Positions 35,245-43,197 of a stretch of 64,000 nt of DNA are shown piece after piece. The stretch is taken from positions 620,001 to 684,000 of the forward strand of contig CP002190.1 in NCBI GenBank assembly GCA_000525675.1, given 5' to 3'. Below the pieces are notes generated by a model, which ran no database searches, was not told where the DNA came from, and saw only the letters and a program-made list of their open reading frames with translations. The translations under genes and the position numbers were made by a program. The first letter of the stretch is position 1. Each line of letters starts with the position of its first letter. The stretch is from Bdellovibrio bacteriovorus W. Its GTDB lineage: Bacteria > Bdellovibrionota > Bdellovibrionia > Bdellovibrionales > Bdellovibrionaceae.

Positions 35245-35372
35245 GGTTGCTCCAGATTATGTTTTATATAAACAATTAAATTTTATTCTTAAAAAAGATA
35301 ATTGGCGATAAAAAATCAAGAGGGGGTGTTGCATCTCTATGCAATTATAAGCTGGCGTCCTGCTATTTTGAA

Positions 35373-35387
35373 CGAACCTGCGACCCT
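35373..35387 (-). repeat. tRNA-derived fragment identical to 15 bases of the nearby tRNA-Pro
   Basis: On the minus strand it reads AGGGTCGCAGGTTCG, identical to the variable loop and T-arm of tRNA-Pro at 36943-36957. The bases before it (TTTTAACT) look like an anticodon loop, but the acceptor end is absent. It is probably the remnant of a decayed tRNA gene. Confidence 0.4.
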
Positions 35388-35427
35388 AGTTAAAATCCCA
35401 ACTTCAAAGCCTGGCTCCAAAAACAAA

Positions 35428-35460
35428 AAAAGCCTTCTGATGTTACTCAAAAGGCTTTTG
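35428..35460 (-). terminator. Rho-independent terminator on the minus strand, now cut off from tRNA-Pro by the insertion sequence
   Basis: On the minus strand the stem AAAAGCCTT pairs with AAGGCTTTT and a run of seven T follows. No minus-strand gene ends here now. If the insertion sequence is removed, it sits about 90 bases after the 3' end of tRNA-Pro, so it probably was that gene's terminator. Confidence 0.6.
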
Positions 35461-35477
35461 TAAAAACTGAAACTTTA

Positions 35478-35485
35478 GAAAGTAC
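35478..35485. repeat. Left 8-bp target duplication (GAAAGTAC) of the ISL3-type element
   Basis: GAAAGTAC here is repeated exactly at 36858-36865. Eight bases is the duplication length known for the ISL3 family. Confidence 0.85.
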
Positions 35486-35537
35486 GGTTCTTCCCCCTTC
35501 ATGGTGGAATGCTAGGCGTTAGGACCTGAAATAAAAA

Positions 35538-35618
35538 GGGATCCAGTTAATTACACAAATTTCTTAAGATTTGGTTACGAAGCAAAATCTAAGAAAGCAG
35601 GTGTCACTAATGGATCCC
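35538..35618 (+). promoter_or_regulatory. Fold-back leader of the transposase gene
   Basis: Outer stem GGGATCCAGTTA (35538-35549) with TAATGGATCCC (35608-35618); inner stem TTTCTTAAGATTT (35560-35572) with AAAATCTAAGAAA (35584-35596). The possible ATG at 35610 lies inside the outer stem. Such hairpins in other insertion sequences silence transposase made from read-in transcripts. Structure seen; function inferred. Confidence 0.5.
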
Positions 35619-35649
35619 AAATGGAAAATCTACGTCTAAATTCATCCTC

Positions 35650-36795
35650 TTGCCAGAATTAAAAATCATAACTCACTGGCAAAGTGATAAATTCCGAACA
35701 CAATATAAGTGTGCCAAAGAGTCAGAATTCGAAGTCTGCCCCAAGTGCGCAACGAAGTCCTACTCTGTCCACGATCGGAGGTGGGTTAAGGTTAAGGACC
35801 AACCGATTCGTGGATCGGGCATTTATTTAAACATATTAAAACGTCGGTTTCGGTGTCCAGGATGCAAGAAAGTCTTCACAGAGCCCGTTAGTGGCGTACG
35901 TAAAGGCTTTAGAACAACTCATCGTTATCGTCGGGGGATTAAGTGGGCTTGTGAGAACTTCCAAGATTTAAAGCGTGTGCAGCAGGCTTTTGGATGTTCG
36001 GCAGGAACTGTTTATAAAATATTTTACGAACAACTGGAGTTAAAGCTGCGCGAACGCAAGGAGAACCCTTGGCCCACGACCATAGGAATTGATGAGCATT
36101 CCTTTAAACGAGGTTTTAGGAATCGCGAGTTTGCTACGATCTTAATTGATTATCCTAAGAAGAAAATCTTTGAAATAGCTCTTGGTAAAACTGCTGATGG
36201 ATTGGCATACACATTTGCTGATGTTCCTGGGCGGGATCGCGTGAAAAACGTAGTTCTAGATATGAGCGACCCGTTTAAGAAGTTTGCCAAAGAGTTTTTC
36301 CCACAAGCGCGTTTAGTTGCGGATCATTTTCATGTGATTCGTTTGCTAAATCCCATGATTAACAAAGCCCGCACAGAAATCACGGGCGACAAGCGCAGTA
36401 ATCCTGTTCGAAAACTATTGCTGATGAACGGGAAGAAAAAATTAGAATATTTTGAGCGTCGCGCTTTACATGAATGGCTCGATCATCATCCGAAGCTCAA
36501 AGAACTCTATCACTTTAAAGAAGCCTTGCATGGGCTCTACCGCTGTCGCGGGGTCGATCGCGCCCGCAGGGCGCTGATCGGTATCCTTGATCGCATGGCT
36601 TTGTCTTCGTTGCCTGAGATCAAAAAACTTCGAAAAACGCTAATGAAATGGAAAACAGAGATCTTAAATTACTTTATAACGGGTTTAACTAACGGAAGAA
36701 CAGAAGGCTTTAATAATCTCGCAAAACTGTTGCAGAAGCGAGCTTTCGGATTTAGAAGCTTTAAAAACTACAGGCTTCGCTTGCTAAGTTTATGA
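35650..36795 (+). CDS. ISL3-family transposase
   Basis: 381 residues from TTG 35650. The N-terminal zinc-finger region has two CxxC pairs (VCPKCATKS and RCPGCKKVF). A helix-turn-helix follows (LKRVQQAFGCSAGTVYKIF), then the DDE-type catalytic domain: GIDEHSFKRGFR, VADHFHVIRLLNPM and TNGRTEGFNNLAKLLQKRAFG supply the Asp, Asp and Glu. It looks intact. The start is uncertain: TTG 35650 has no ribosome site, while ATG 35610 has AGGTG before it but runs only nine codons (MDPKWKIYV) into a TAA in the neighbouring frame. A +1 shift or reinitiation would join them. Confidence 0.88.
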   Translation: MPELKIITHWQSDKFRTQYKCAKESEFEVCPKCATKSYSVHDRRWVKVKDQPIRGSGIYLNILKRRFRCPGCKKVFTEPVSGVRKGFRTTHRYRRGIKWACENFQDLKRVQQAFGCSAGTVYKIFYEQLELKLRERKENPWPTTIGIDEHSFKRGFRNREFATILIDYPKKKIFEIALGKTADGLAYTFADVPGRDRVKNVVLDMSDPFKKFAKEFFPQARLVADHFHVIRLLNPMINKARTEITGDKRSNPVRKLLLMNGKKKLEYFERRALHEWLDHHPKLKELYHFKEALHGLYRCRGVDRARRALIGILDRMALSSLPEIKKLRKTLMKWKTEILNYFITGLTNGRTEGFNNLAKLLQKRAFGFRSFKNYRLRLLSL

Positions 36796-36833
36796 TTTTT
36801 GTGTGTTTTGGATAAAGTTCCACCATGAAGTGA

Positions 36834-36857
36834 GTAGAACCGTAGAACCGTAGAACC
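36834..36857. repeat. Triplicated 8-bp tip (GTAGAACC x3) at the right end of the insertion sequence
   Basis: Three exact tandem copies. The inner copy belongs to the inverted repeat; the outer copy touches the target duplication at 36858. Confidence 0.85.
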
Positions 36858-36865
36858 GAAAGTAC
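36858..36865. repeat. Right 8-bp target duplication (GAAAGTAC)
   Basis: Exact match to 35478-35485. It runs directly into a TTCTGC-GGA-GCAGAA hairpin, so the element inserted beside a palindrome. Confidence 0.85.
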
Positions 36866-36920
36866 TTCTGCGGAGCAGAAGTGTAAGCAGCCATTTTTCC
36901 CAGCCAAAGGCTGGAGAGAA

Positions 36921-37000
<80 letters not shown>

Positions 37001-37083
37001 ACAGAGACAAGGACAATAAATAATGAGTAGGGGTTTTGTCAATTCACTAGATGCTAACGCAGAACATAAGTTATGCTTTTTTC

Positions 37084-37746
37084 ATGGAAAAGTTTATTAA
37101 TTCTCTGCCGAAGCCCGTTCTTGCGATTCTTGCCATTTTAGTAGGCATTATTGTGATAATGATTCTGAATCCTCCTCACTCTGTTTGTGACACTCAGGCA
37201 GAAACTTTCAAAGAACTGCAAATGGGCAATATCTTTCCGATCATGGAGAAGAAGAACAAACTTCCGCCTACTTTGACTCGTGCTAAAGAGGCCTGTCAGT
37301 TGGGGAACAGCGCGGGCTCTTGCTACGAATATTTCATGGTTTTAAAGAAAGTGGCAGATGATATTTCCAAATCATCATCTGAATGTTTCTCTCAGCTTTA
37401 TGGGATGAAGGAAGTGCGCAGTGCCATGAATGATGGGATTGAGTTGATGGTGCGCTTGGCGTGGGGAATCCATCCCCCAGAGCCGGGCTTAGAGCGCTTT
37501 GGTTGGTTACAAGAAGCCGATATAGCCGTCTTCTGTCGAATTAAGAATGTTTACCTGCGCGCCAATGGCGAGGAAGCATGGAGCCGTTTAAGACAAAGTG
37601 TGGCGGCGAAGCTTCCGGGTGAGGAAGTGCCGTTTTCCACAGAGCCTGGCTTGATGGCAGCACCTGCTCGAGTAGCAAAAGACATGATGAATGAACAAGA
37701 TATCTGGAATCGCAGTTTGTTTTCCGTTCGCTGCGACGGTTACTAA
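37084..37746 (+). CDS. Membrane-anchored protein of unknown function
   Basis: 220 residues from ATG 37084 (the frame also opens at ATG 37051; neither has a good ribosome site). One N-terminal membrane helix (about 9-28, VLAILAILVGIIVIMIL) anchors a soluble domain with Cys residues (HSVCDT, EACQLG, SCYEYF, SECFSQ, FCRIKN, VRCDGY), which suggests a disulfide-bonded periplasmic protein. No family recognised. Its stop abuts the stop of the small convergent gene. Confidence 0.6.
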   Translation: MEKFINSLPKPVLAILAILVGIIVIMILNPPHSVCDTQAETFKELQMGNIFPIMEKKNKLPPTLTRAKEACQLGNSAGSCYEYFMVLKKVADDISKSSSECFSQLYGMKEVRSAMNDGIELMVRLAWGIHPPEPGLERFGWLQEADIAVFCRIKNVYLRANGEEAWSRLRQSVAAKLPGEEVPFSTEPGLMAAPARVAKDMMNEQDIWNRSLFSVRCDGY

Positions 37747-37953
37747 TTAGATCGAAAAAAGCTCGACTGTCTTCCAGCGTGGACGGCGAGCTTTAAATTC
37801 ATATTTTCCGATAAATTTAAAGTTAGCGTCGTATCGATGCTCAATAAGGTAGCCCACAGTGTGTAGGCGATTGAGCGTCCAGTCTGAGGGATTTAATCCG
37901 AAGTTTAAAAGTTGAGACTGTAGAGAAAGTGCAGTGTTTTGATTAAGTAACAT
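37747..37953 (-). CDS. Small protein, unknown function
   Basis: 68 residues, basic, no signal peptide or membrane helix. The fold-like segment LNPSDWTLNRLHTVGYLIEH followed by ANFKFIGKYEF suggests a compact alpha/beta domain. AGGGGG five bases before ATG 37953 makes it a real gene. It is tail-to-tail with the preceding plus-strand gene, with no gap. Confidence 0.6.
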   Translation of the reverse strand: MLLNQNTALSLQSQLLNFGLNPSDWTLNRLHTVGYLIEHRYDANFKFIGKYEFKARRPRWKTVELFSI

Positions 37954-38091
37954 GTGTGCCCCCTTTGGCGTTTGATACGAGCCTATAAAGCAAGGTGGGC
38001 GCCAACCGGATCAGATGTCAGATGAAAATTAGAGGGCGCTGAGCTTCGGAAAGTCTTGCGCCGTCCTAGTCCCTAGTCTAGGTTCTTAGAT

Positions 38092-38481
38092 ATGAGACGA
38101 CGTTTTTTAATTTTCCTAATTTTAGAAGTTGTAGTGATCTTTGCGGTGATGGCCTTTTTCCGTTTTATCCAAGATCGACAAATAGCCGCTACTTTCGCAG
38201 GAAGTTTATTTGTTGGGGTTCCCTTGGTGTTGATGGTTTGGGAATATCGCGCAGAAAAGTTGAAAAATTGGGTTTGGCTTTTATGCGCAGCGCAATTTTG
38301 GACCTTATTTGCCCTGCCTATATTGGGTATGAGGCTTTTGAATTGGGGCGTCGAATTTGATAGTTTAAGTTTTTTAGGAATTTCGGGCCCACAAATGCAT
38401 GCGTGGTCGAGTAAAAGTTACATGCTCATGGTGACTGCGACAGCTTGGTTTTGGGTAAAAAGCTTCTTTAGGAAGGCTTAA
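38092..38481 (+). CDS. Small membrane protein, unknown function
   Basis: 129 residues with about four membrane helices (FLIFLILEVVVIFAVMAFF; ATFAGSLFVGVPLVLMVW; NWVWLLCAAQFWTLFALPIL; SYMLMVTATAWFWVKSFF). No family recognised. Monocistronic with a terminator 25 bases after the stop. Confidence 0.6.
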   Translation: MRRRFLIFLILEVVVIFAVMAFFRFIQDRQIAATFAGSLFVGVPLVLMVWEYRAEKLKNWVWLLCAAQFWTLFALPILGMRLLNWGVEFDSLSFLGISGPQMHAWSSKSYMLMVTATAWFWVKSFFRKA

Positions 38482-38507
38482 GGTCGTTGAAAACAGATTT
38501 TGGATAT

Positions 38508-38539
38508 AAAAAAAGCCGGCTTTAAACCGGCTTTTTTTT
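38508..38539. terminator. Bidirectional rho-independent terminator
   Basis: AAAGCCGG paired with CCGGCTTT, loop CTTTAAA region, A run before and eight T after. It lies between the convergent membrane-protein and rpsR genes. Confidence 0.9.
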
Positions 38540-38574
38540 ACTTCCATCAGGAAATCTCAAATATTCAAAATCGC

Positions 38575-38844
38575 TTAGATCTCGAAAGGAACTGGAGAAA
38601 TAGCTTCAGCTCTGTGGAAGTGGTCAAAAGCGTCAGTTCCAGAAGGCAATAGGCCTAGGTTACGAGCTTTTTTAACCGCTGCTGCAACTTTTTTCTGTTG
38701 AGCTACGCTTAATTTAGAGATTCTAGACGGAGTGATTTTACCACCATCGCTGATAAAACGAGTCAAAGAAGCAGGGTCTTTGTAGTCGAAATTGTGGTCG
38801 CCAGAGAATTCCTGTCTGTATTTGCTACGAGTTGTCTTTTTCAT
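38575..38844 (-). CDS. rpsR: 30S ribosomal protein S18
   Basis: 89 residues with the S18 core: FDYKDPASLTRFISDGGKITPSRISKLSVAQQKKVAAAVKKARNLGLLP, seen in segments along the chain. It binds with S6 on the 30S platform. rpsF and rplI, its usual partners, are not adjacent in this window, so it is a single gene here. AGGAT-type ribosome site before ATG 38844. Confidence 0.95.
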   Translation of the reverse strand: MKKTTRSKYRQEFSGDHNFDYKDPASLTRFISDGGKITPSRISKLSVAQQKKVAAAVKKARNLGLLPSGTDAFDHFHRAEAISPVPFEI

Positions 38845-38874
38845 TACTATCCTTCTTTCGATTTCCTTTTGGTT

Positions 38875-38977
38875 AGAACTTATTTCAAAACCCTACGTGC
38901 TTTGTTGCTCGTCGTTGATGTACAAATCGTACACCTGCCTCCTCGCGCCGCGCACCTAGGACTTTGAAACAAGTTCT
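38875..38977. repeat. GC-rich palindromic element, copy C
   Basis: Arms 38875-38894 and 38958-38977 are inverted repeats (17 of 20 match, outer AGAACTT/AAGTTCT). The core shares GCTTTGTTG, the GTAC-N5-GTAC hairpin and CCGCGCACCT with copies at 50105 and 61917, but the arm sequence is different. It sits between rpsR and rpmB. Confidence 0.65.
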
Positions 38978-39132
38978 AGCGAGTTATTGTGTGTACAAGA
39001 AAAAAGAGTTGCCATCAAGTGTCTTTTTACTTTATATGGTTACTTCTTGTTTGCGGCGCCCCTATTAACTTTGAAGGATGGCGTTTACCCAGACTTGTAG
39101 CCAGACTGTAGATAAATTTATAGGAGCTTCTT

Positions 39133-39432
39133 ATGAGCAGATGTGAACTTACTGGAAAAGGACCTAGCGTTAAGAATCTAGTGTCTCACTCCAACATTAA
39201 AACTAAAAAAGTAACTCAACCAAATGTTCAGAAAAAACGCATCTTTAGCCGTCTTCTGAACGAAATGGTACGTTTAAACGTTGCAACAAGCACTATCCGT
39301 GACATGGAGCACGTTGGTGGTATCGACAACTTCATTCTGAACGCTGATGACACTAAGCTTTCTAAAAGAGCTATGGCAGTTAAAGCAAAAATGAAGAAAA
39401 AGCTTACTGCAAAAAAACCTGCTGCTAACTAA
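39133..39432 (+). CDS. rpmB: 50S ribosomal protein L28
   Basis: 99 residues: MSRCELTGKGPSVKNLVSHS with N.KKRIFSRLLNEMVRLNVATSTIRDMEHVGGID, the L28 pattern. The C-terminus adds a Lys/Ala tail (KAKMKKKLTAKKPAAN). It is followed after 14 bases by an L24-type gene, so the two should form an operon. GGAGC-type ribosome site before ATG 39133. Confidence 0.92.
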   Translation: MSRCELTGKGPSVKNLVSHSNIKTKKVTQPNVQKKRIFSRLLNEMVRLNVATSTIRDMEHVGGIDNFILNADDTKLSKRAMAVKAKMKKKLTAKKPAAN

Positions 39433-39446
39433 TTAAGAGGCCGTAC

Positions 39447-39704
39447 ATGAAATTGAAAATTAAAAAGGGCGCAACTGTCCAAGTTATTACTGGTTCTGAC
39501 AAAGGTAAAAAAGGAACTGTGCTTTCTGTTGATGCAAAAGCAATGAAAGTTCAAGTTCAAGGAGTTAAAGTTCAAACTCACTTTGACAAAAAAGATGGTC
39601 TTTTGAAAAAAGAAGGCTTCATCGATTACTCAAACGTGAAATTGATGGAAGCTGCTAAAGGCAAGACTCCAGCTAAAAAGACGGCTAAGTCTAAGACTGC
39701 GTAA
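39447..39704 (+). CDS. rplX: 50S ribosomal protein L24 (KOW domain), outside the spc cluster
   Basis: 85 residues. The KOW segment KGATVQVITGSDKGKKGTVL is L24-like and the following strand region fits. It is shorter than usual (about 100) and ends in a Lys/Ala tail (AAKGKTPAKKTAKSKTA). In most bacteria rplX lies between rplN and rplE; here it pairs with rpmB. It could be the only L24 or a paralogue; the window cannot tell. Confidence 0.8.
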   Translation: MKLKIKKGATVQVITGSDKGKKGTVLSVDAKAMKVQVQGVKVQTHFDKKDGLLKKEGFIDYSNVKLMEAAKGKTPAKKTAKSKTA

Positions 39705-39856
39705 ACACCGTCAATCGGCAAAGTTTTCCTAAGACAAAGTCTAAATTTGGTCTTTTAGTTGATCTCTTCGTTTTAGTCTCCTATGAGCTGAAGTAAATTA
39801 AAAGTTGGGTAGTTATCTGTCCCAACTTTCTTTCACTCACTAAGAGGAGATCAGCT

Positions 39857-40201
39857 TTGAAAAGAGATCCAATCTCAAAGAAAATCCTGAAAGCACTATC
39901 CTCAACAATGATGATAGTGCTTTTTTTCGTTCCTGTTGCTCAAGCCGATGTCGGCGAATCCATGATATTGTGCAGGCTTAATAAAACTGTACGCACTTTG
40001 CGTGTGGAGATGGGTGAGGACACTCGCTGTCGCGCTGTTTATACAAAACAGGGTGTGGACGAGACTATCGGTTCCGGGTTGAATCCTAATTCATGTGTTG
40101 AGTTTGTTTCTAATGTTCGTCGCAACTTAGAAAACGCGAACTGGAATTGTCGCGAGGTGAAGGAAGCCCGCGTATCAACCGTCGTAAGTCCAGTTGAGTA
40201 G
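39857..40201 (+). CDS. Small secreted protein, unknown function
   Basis: 114 residues from TTG 39857 with GAGGAG upstream. Signal peptide about 1-30 (VAQA|DV). The mature part has four Cys (LCRLN, TRCRAV, NSCVEF, NWNCREV), likely forming two disulfides. No family recognised. The stop is three bases before the nitrilase-family gene, so the two are probably cotranscribed. Confidence 0.65.
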   Translation: MKRDPISKKILKALSSTMMIVLFFVPVAQADVGESMILCRLNKTVRTLRVEMGEDTRCRAVYTKQGVDETIGSGLNPNSCVEFVSNVRRNLENANWNCREVKEARVSTVVSPVE

Positions 40202-40204
40202 GCT

Positions 40205-41035
40205 ATGTCCCAAGAGTTAGTAGTTGCCAGTGTGCAAATGACATCTGTCGATGATTTTGAACTCAATCTTAAGCAGATTGAAAAACGTCTCGAAGAGATT
40301 TTCGCAGTGGCAAAGCCTCGCCTTGTTAGTTTTCCCGAAAACTGTCTATACCTACGCCTCACAGAAGGCGAAGCTATCCCGGGTTTGGAAATCACCGATG
40401 CGCGATTTCTTTACCTTGGAACTCTGGCGAAGAAATACAATTCCTATTTGCACTTTGGTTCTGTGCCTTTGATTGAAGAGGGGCACATGTACAATGCCTC
40501 TCTTTACGCATCGCCGGATGGAGTGATCCACTCTGGATATAAAAAAATGCATCTTTTCGACATTCAACTTCAAGGTCAAAAAGCCATTCGCGAATCGGAT
40601 GCTTTTAGGCATGGACCTCGTCCAAGTATTTTTGAAGTAGACGGTTGGAAAATCGGTGAATCGATTTGTTATGATGTTCGTTTTGCTGAGTTGTACTCTC
40701 AGTATGCTCGGAAAGAAGTGGATCTTATTTTGGTCCCCGCTGCGTTTTTAGTAAAAACGGGAGAAGCTCATTGGGAAATTCTTCTGCGCGCTCGTGCGAT
40801 TGAGAATCAATGTTACTTAATTGCGAGTGCACAAGGCGGAAAACACGTGGGTGCTAGGGGCGGAGTGCGCGATACCTACGGGCATAGCTTAATTATCGAT
40901 CCTTGGGGAGTAAAACTCGAGGAGCTCAGTCAAACGGAAGCGGGCTTTGCTGTTAGCAAACTCAGCAGAGAGAGAATTGAGCAGGTACGGGCGCAAATTC
41001 CGATGAAGTATCATCGCCGTCTGCCGGTTGCTTAA
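40205..41035 (+). CDS. Carbon-nitrogen hydrolase (nitrilase superfamily, Nit1/deaminated-glutathione-amidase type)
   Basis: 276 residues with the full Glu-Lys-Cys triad: E46 in FPENCLYLR, K114 in YKKMHLFDI and C155 in ESICYDVRF. The pattern MHLFDI and the C-terminal DPWGVKLEELSQTEAG place it near Nit1, the amidase that repairs deaminated glutathione. Cytosolic, normal length. Exact substrate is not proven. Confidence 0.88.
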   Translation: MSQELVVASVQMTSVDDFELNLKQIEKRLEEIFAVAKPRLVSFPENCLYLRLTEGEAIPGLEITDARFLYLGTLAKKYNSYLHFGSVPLIEEGHMYNASLYASPDGVIHSGYKKMHLFDIQLQGQKAIRESDAFRHGPRPSIFEVDGWKIGESICYDVRFAELYSQYARKEVDLILVPAAFLVKTGEAHWEILLRARAIENQCYLIASAQGGKHVGARGGVRDTYGHSLIIDPWGVKLEELSQTEAGFAVSKLSRERIEQVRAQIPMKYHRRLPVA

Positions 41036-41121
41036 ACTTCCCTAATCCGGCACTATTTCAATGACAACATTCTCATTTAGCTTTTAATATGCGCTAAACG
41101 CGTTAGCTCGAGGGGCTTTAT

Positions 41122-41367
41122 ATGAAAAAAGCATTTTTTGTGGCTTTGGTATTCGGTTTAGGTTTTTCAAGCTTGAGCTTTGCTCAAGACTTCATTGAAA
41201 CCTCTACTGATGATGCGAAAGAAGCAGAGATCAGTTCTCGCGTTAAAAAGAGACTTTATCCTGGGGGGCGCGACGAAGAAGATTTGCGAGTGCAAAATCA
41301 GCTAGCAAATCCTGTTCGAAAACTAGCGCCACAAGCAGAGATTAAAGACGACAGCAGTGAAGAGTAA
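41122..41367 (+). CDS. Small secreted acidic protein, unknown function
   Basis: 81 residues with a signal peptide (about 1-21, LSFA|QD). The mature part of about 60 residues is charged and probably disordered, ending in DDSSEE. The block SSRVKKRLYPGGRDEEDLRVQNQL is the only patterned part. Monocistronic, 28 bases before the ETF-QO gene; cotranscription is possible. Confidence 0.6.
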   Translation: MKKAFFVALVFGLGFSSLSFAQDFIETSTDDAKEAEISSRVKKRLYPGGRDEEDLRVQNQLANPVRKLAPQAEIKDDSSEE

Positions 41368-41395
41368 GGTTTAAAGATTTTTTTGGAGATAGAGC

Positions 41396-43132
41396 ATGTC
41401 TAAATTTGATGAACTACCAGAAGGCGTAACACGTGAAGAAATGGACGTGGATGTTCTGATCGTAGGTGGTGGTGCTGCGGGACTTTCTTGCGCGCTTCAT
41501 TTGCAAAACCAGATTGAAAAACATAACGAAGATGTTCAAGCAGGTCGTAAGCAAGGGGAAGCAATCCCTGAGCAAATGATCGTGGTCCTTGAGAAAGCAT
41601 CCGAAATTGGGGCGCACAGTTTTTCCGGCGCTGTTTTAAACCCTAAGGCTCTTTCTGAGTTGATTCCAAACTATAAAGAAGAAGGTTGCCCTTTAGACGC
41701 TGAAGTGAATTACGATGCTGTTCACTACTTGGGCTCTGATTATTCTTTCAAACTTCCTGTGACGCCTCCGCCATTTCACAATAAAGGTAATTACATTATC
41801 TCTTTGAGCAAATTCAATCGTTGGTTGGGTGAGCGTTGTGAAGCTAAGGGTGTTAATATTTTCCCAGGTTTTGCAGCCGTTGAAGCTCTTTATGATGGAG
41901 ATAAAATTGTCGGAGTTCGTACAGGCGATAAAGGTCGCGATAAAGATGGAACTCCGAAAGCGAATTTTGAACCAGGTCTTATTTTAAAATCTAAAGTCGT
42001 GATCTTTGCTGAGGGAACTCGCGGTTCTCTTTTCAAGCAAGTTGAAAAGAAATTAGATCTTCGCGCAGGTAAAAATCCTGAAGTTTTTGAAGAAGGCGTT
42101 AAAGAGATTATTCAAATGCCTGCCGGAACTGTTGAGCCAGGTAAAGTGATCCACACTATGGGTTTCCCATTGTCTAAATCTATTGGTGGAACATTTATCT
42201 ACACATTGCCGGAAGATAAAATCATCGTGGGCTTAGTGGCCTATCTTGATACGAATGATCCTCTTTTAGATCCACACAGAGAATTGCAAAAACTAAAAAC
42301 TCACCCGTTCATTTACAACATGATCAAGGGTGGAAAAGTTATTTCTTACGGTGGCAAGACTTTACCGGCAGGTGGTTGGTATTCAATGCCGAAGCTTTAT
42401 GGCAATGGCTTTATGGTTTGCGGAGACTCTGCGAGCATGGTCGATGTTCAGAAGCTTAAAGGTATTCACTTGGCTATGAAGTCAGGTATGCAGGTAGCGG
42501 AAACGATCATGGATGGCTTAATAGCCGGAGCGGATTTCTCTGCAAATATCACTGCGGGCTATGAAAAGAAAATGGAACAAAGCTATGTGAAAGATGAGCT
42601 TTACCGTGTTCGTAACTTCCACCAAGCTTTGAGTAAAGGAATGGTCGCTTCAATGCCTTTGTTGGCTTTGCAAGAAATGACGGGCGGTCGTGGACTGACA
42701 GATCCAATGCCTATTGAGCATATTGATGCTCAGACAACAGAGACAGTTGTTGAAGTGTGGGGGCCGAATGGTTTGGAACTTGATGAAAATCAACTTCCTA
42801 AAACAGATGGAGTTCTGTTCTTTGATAAGCTTTCAAGCGTTTATCTGACAGGGACTATGCATGATGAGCATTCTCCTAATCACTTGATCTTAAAAGACGG
42901 GGACACTTGCAGAACTATCTGCGAGCCAAAGTACAAATCACCTTGTAATCACTTCTGCCCAGCAGCTGTTTACGAGATGGTTCCCTCAACAGTAGAGCCA
43001 GGTAAGAAAGATCTTCAGATCAATTACACGAACTGCATTCACTGTAAGACATGTGATATCAAGTGCCCGTTTGAGAATATTGATTGGACAACGCCTGAAG
43101 GCGGCGGTGGCCCTCAGTACAGAGATACTTAG
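41396..43132 (+). CDS. Electron transfer flavoprotein-ubiquinone oxidoreductase
   Basis: 578 residues, normal length. It passes electrons from ETF (fatty-acid and amino-acid oxidation) to ubiquinone. FAD site VLIVGGGAAGLSCALHL near the N-terminus; quinone/FAD region FVVCGDSA-like at GFMVCGDSASMVDVQKLKG; C-terminal [4Fe-4S] ferredoxin-type motif with CNHFCPAAVYE and CIHCKTCDIKCP. It should be inner-membrane associated. The ETF alpha and beta genes are not in the window. A strong terminator follows. Confidence 0.95.
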   Translation: MSKFDELPEGVTREEMDVDVLIVGGGAAGLSCALHLQNQIEKHNEDVQAGRKQGEAIPEQMIVVLEKASEIGAHSFSGAVLNPKALSELIPNYKEEGCPLDAEVNYDAVHYLGSDYSFKLPVTPPPFHNKGNYIISLSKFNRWLGERCEAKGVNIFPGFAAVEALYDGDKIVGVRTGDKGRDKDGTPKANFEPGLILKSKVVIFAEGTRGSLFKQVEKKLDLRAGKNPEVFEEGVKEIIQMPAGTVEPGKVIHTMGFPLSKSIGGTFIYTLPEDKIIVGLVAYLDTNDPLLDPHRELQKLKTHPFIYNMIKGGKVISYGGKTLPAGGWYSMPKLYGNGFMVCGDSASMVDVQKLKGIHLAMKSGMQVAETIMDGLIAGADFSANITAGYEKKMEQSYVKDELYRVRNFHQALSKGMVASMPLLALQEMTGGRGLTDPMPIEHIDAQTTETVVEVWGPNGLELDENQLPKTDGVLFFDKLSSVYLTGTMHDEHSPNHLILKDGDTCRTICEPKYKSPCNHFCPAAVYEMVPSTVEPGKKDLQINYTNCIHCKTCDIKCPFENIDWTTPEGGGGPQYRDT

Positions 43133-43158
43133 GTTTTAAAGAGAAAATTCATAATTTT

Positions 43159-43194
43159 AAAAGGCCTCAATCGTTATGATTGGGGCCTTTTTTT
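43159..43194 (+). terminator. Rho-independent terminator after the ETF-QO gene
   Basis: AAGGCCTCAATC pairs with GATTGGGGCCTT, loop GTTAT, then seven T. Confidence 0.92.
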
Positions 43195-43197
43195 ATG

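Larger units (their letters stand above)
35486..36857 (+). mobile_element. ISL3-family insertion sequence, complete, 1372 bp
   Basis: Ends are imperfect inverted repeats: left 35486-35509 begins GGTTCTTCCCCC; right 36818-36841, read inward on the minus strand, begins GGTTCTACTCAC. Both continue with CTTCATGGTGGAA. The tips start GGTTCT, close to the GGCTCT of known ISL3 elements. The right tip is triplicated: GTAGAACC occurs three times in a row at 36834-36857. Perfect 8-bp GAAAGTAC duplications flank the whole unit, so insertion was recent. One transposase gene fills the inside. The element lies between tRNA-Pro and its likely terminator. Confidence 0.9.
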
